Shown here one piece after another: positions 6,711-7,727 of a stretch of 7,727 nucleotides of DNA (its first letter is position 1; each line of letters begins with the position of its first letter). The DNA comes from a bacterium (GTDB lineage Bacteria; SZUA-79; Acidulodesulfobacterales; Acidulodesulfobacteraceae), in contig JAJYYR010000033.1 of the NCBI GenBank assembly GCA_021800805.1, positions 1 through 7,727 on the forward strand, read 5' to 3'. Below the pieces are notes generated by a model. The model saw only the letters and a program-made list of their open reading frames with translations, did no database searches and was not told where the DNA came from. Position numbers and translations under genes: made by a program.

Positions 6711-6918
6711 TGCCTGCTTATTAAATATAAAATAACCGTCAGTATTATGCTTGCGATGATACTTAATCCCAGCGGAAAATAAAAAGTAAAATTACCCTTT
6801 TTAATTACTATATCGCCGGGAAATCTGCCGAAAGGCAGTTTATGGAAAAAGGTAAATAATACGCCGAAAATTATTAATACTATTCCGGTTATTATAAGAA
6901 TCTTTCCGAGTCCTGCAT
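6707..6918 (-). CDS. DUF2905 small membrane protein, start codon out of frame
   Basis: The minus frame encodes AGLGKILIITGIVLIIFGV, then HKLPFGRFPGDIVIKKGNF and FYFPLGLSIIASIILTVI. This is the typical DUF2905 pattern: two membrane helices around a conserved P-F-G-R-x-P-GDI loop and an F-Y-F-P motif. About 70 residues is the normal family size. DUF2905 proteins are inner-membrane proteins of unknown function. No ATG, GTG or TTG occurs in frame near the start. The only ATG (6916-6918) is one base out of register. Inserting one base after it (ATGGCA instead of ATGCA) would give MAGLGKIL, the expected N-terminus. The gene therefore carries a start-proximal one-base deletion, or a sequence error, or depends on initiation coupled to the prepilin peptidase gene that ends 6 bases upstream. 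Its stop overlaps that of the convergent 57-aa gene. Confidence 0.8.
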
Positions 6919-6924
6919 ATTGTT

Positions 6925-7539
6925 TTAAAAATTTTTTACGATTATAAACATACCCGCTGATGTCAAAAACAAAACCGGCACGAAAGCGAAATGAAACGCT
7001 TTTACCCTGCTCTTATCGAACAAGCCGTCTAATCTTGCGCTGAAATAAGTTATAACCTTTCCTAATATTATAGCGCAAATCGAAATAATAACGATATTTT
7101 CTATTCCTACGAAAGTTCCTATTGCTCCGGCGGTTAATATATCTCCAAAAGCGTAAGATCCGAGCTTTAAAATATCGATTAGGATAAATATCCCTAAACC
7201 TATGCCTATCGCCTCAAAAGCGTTAATAAGGGGCTTATTTGCAATATAGACGAATAACAGGCCCGCAAGCATTAAAAATACAGGGATAACTCTTGATATT
7301 CTTTCAAAAAGCATATCCGTCAAAGACATTAAAATTAATCCGGAGAAAAGAACGAGATATTTTAAATTAAAGCCGGTAGGGATAATTAACCGATGAGTCG
7401 AAACCGCGGTTTTTACGGCAAAATAAATATCGGTAAAATTGCGGTATAAAAAAGGATACAGTAAAAGCGCGCCGGCAAGAACGGCAAGGACTGGAAGAAT
7501 AAATATGCGTTTGGAGCGATGGTCATTTGGAAATAGCAT
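6925..7539 (-). CDS. Prepilin peptidase, A24-like membrane aspartyl protease
   Basis: This 204-aa hydrophobic protein has about six membrane segments. Two aspartates sit where A24 (GxGD-type) peptidases have their catalytic pair: Asp75 in SLTDMLFERISRVIP, which matches the family's D-x-n-I-P segment, and Asp133 in SYAFGDILTAGAIG, which matches the GxGD segment with Ala-Phe for the first Gly-x. A final segment AFHFAFVPVLFLTSAG matches the conserved P-F-x-P helix. Such enzymes cleave, and in bifunctional forms methylate, type IV pilin and type II secretion pseudopilin precursors in the inner membrane. The cysteine-containing methylase domain is absent, as in short TadV/CpaA-like forms. An extra N-terminal helix (about 11-31) precedes the core. 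ATG 7537-7539 has no obvious Shine-Dalgarno. The partial gene upstream may be a pilin-like substrate. Confidence 0.75.
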   Translation of the reverse strand: MLFPNDHRSKRIFILPVLAVLAGALLLYPFLYRNFTDIYFAVKTAVSTHRLIIPTGFNLKYLVLFSGLILMSLTDMLFERISRVIPVFLMLAGLLFVYIANKPLINAFEAIGIGLGIFILIDILKLGSYAFGDILTAGAIGTFVGIENIVIISICAIILGKVITYFSARLDGLFDKSRVKAFHFAFVPVLFLTSAGMFIIVKNF

Positions 7540-7609
7540 TATTTAGTTTAGTTCATTAATTCTAATAAATGTTACTTTATTGCATATACATCTTAAAACG
7601 ACTAATGAA

Positions 7610-7727
7610 TTACTCACAATTTAAAGTTTTATATATAGCGCACATATCTTCATCTTTAAATTTATCGTATCCTAAAATATAGGAGTTGTTTATTGCGGAC
7701 GTTAAAGGAGAAAATGCTTTAAATTCT
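7610..7727 (-). CDS. C-terminus of an unidentified protein, possibly pilin-like (partial)
   Basis: The minus frame is open from the window edge to TAA at 7610-7612, giving the last 38 residues. They include LTSAINNSYILGYDKFKDED and end MCAIYKTLNCE. The pair of cysteines near the C-terminus in a small polar segment is reminiscent of the disulfide-bonded loop of type IV pilins. The position upstream of a prepilin peptidase, 70 bases away and in the same direction, fits that idea. The conserved pilin N-terminus lies outside the window, so the assignment is only a suggestion. The 70-base gap to the next gene shows nothing recognisable. Confidence 0.5.
   Translation of the reverse strand, partial: EFKAFSPLTSAINNSYILGYDKFKDEDMCAIYKTLNCE

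Noticed and set aside
111..7727. Second copy of the tRNA-Val 3' end as the distal attachment site
   Set aside because: I scanned by eye for the T-arm/CCA sequence and found no convincing copy in the window; the other end may lie outside or be diverged.

Overview
The window is AT-rich bacterial DNA, with A/T-heavy codons, bacterial -10/-35 and Shine-Dalgarno signals and a CCA-encoding tRNA. A prepilin peptidase and a DUF2905 membrane protein at the right end suggest a type IV pilus-bearing bacterium. The sequence does not allow a phylum to be named.

Left end (1-1330): a tRNA-Val(GAC) gene is followed, in the same direction, by a tyrosine-recombinase integrase with its own promoter and a cluster of three TGTCCCA repeats in its leader. 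This is the classic boundary of an element integrated at a tRNA 3' end. The integrase is split by a one-base frameshift that maps to a run of six A's, although every catalytic residue is still encoded.

Cargo operon (1351-4926, minus strand): one good promoter reads a three-gene unit toward the integrase. It starts with a 283-aa protein that joins a zinc ribbon to what I think is a divergent ADP-ribosyltransferase-like domain. Next is a 760-aa protein with about ten TPR units, whose start overlaps the previous stop as ATGA. Last is a small beta-rich protein whose best start requires a frameshift. I do not recognise this combination as a described system; a mobile conflict or defence module is my leading, untested reading.

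Middle (4927-6536): a frameshifted gene remnant, then an intact DUF2971 protein. Upstream of DUF2971 lies a small two-membrane-segment protein with a CNGC motif, preceded by an extended -10 promoter and broken by two compensating indels in A runs.

Right end (6537-7727): a 57-aa membrane-anchored protein with an acidic Ser/Asp/Phe tail (plus strand) converges on a DUF2905 gene. The DUF2905 gene lacks an in-frame start codon. Next come an A24-type prepilin peptidase and the C-terminus of an unidentified protein that may be pilin-like. This end looks like ordinary chromosome. A second attachment site was not found, so the right edge of the element is unknown.

A recurring theme is that five of the six reading-frame breaks map to short A runs, while four long genes with similar or longer runs are intact.
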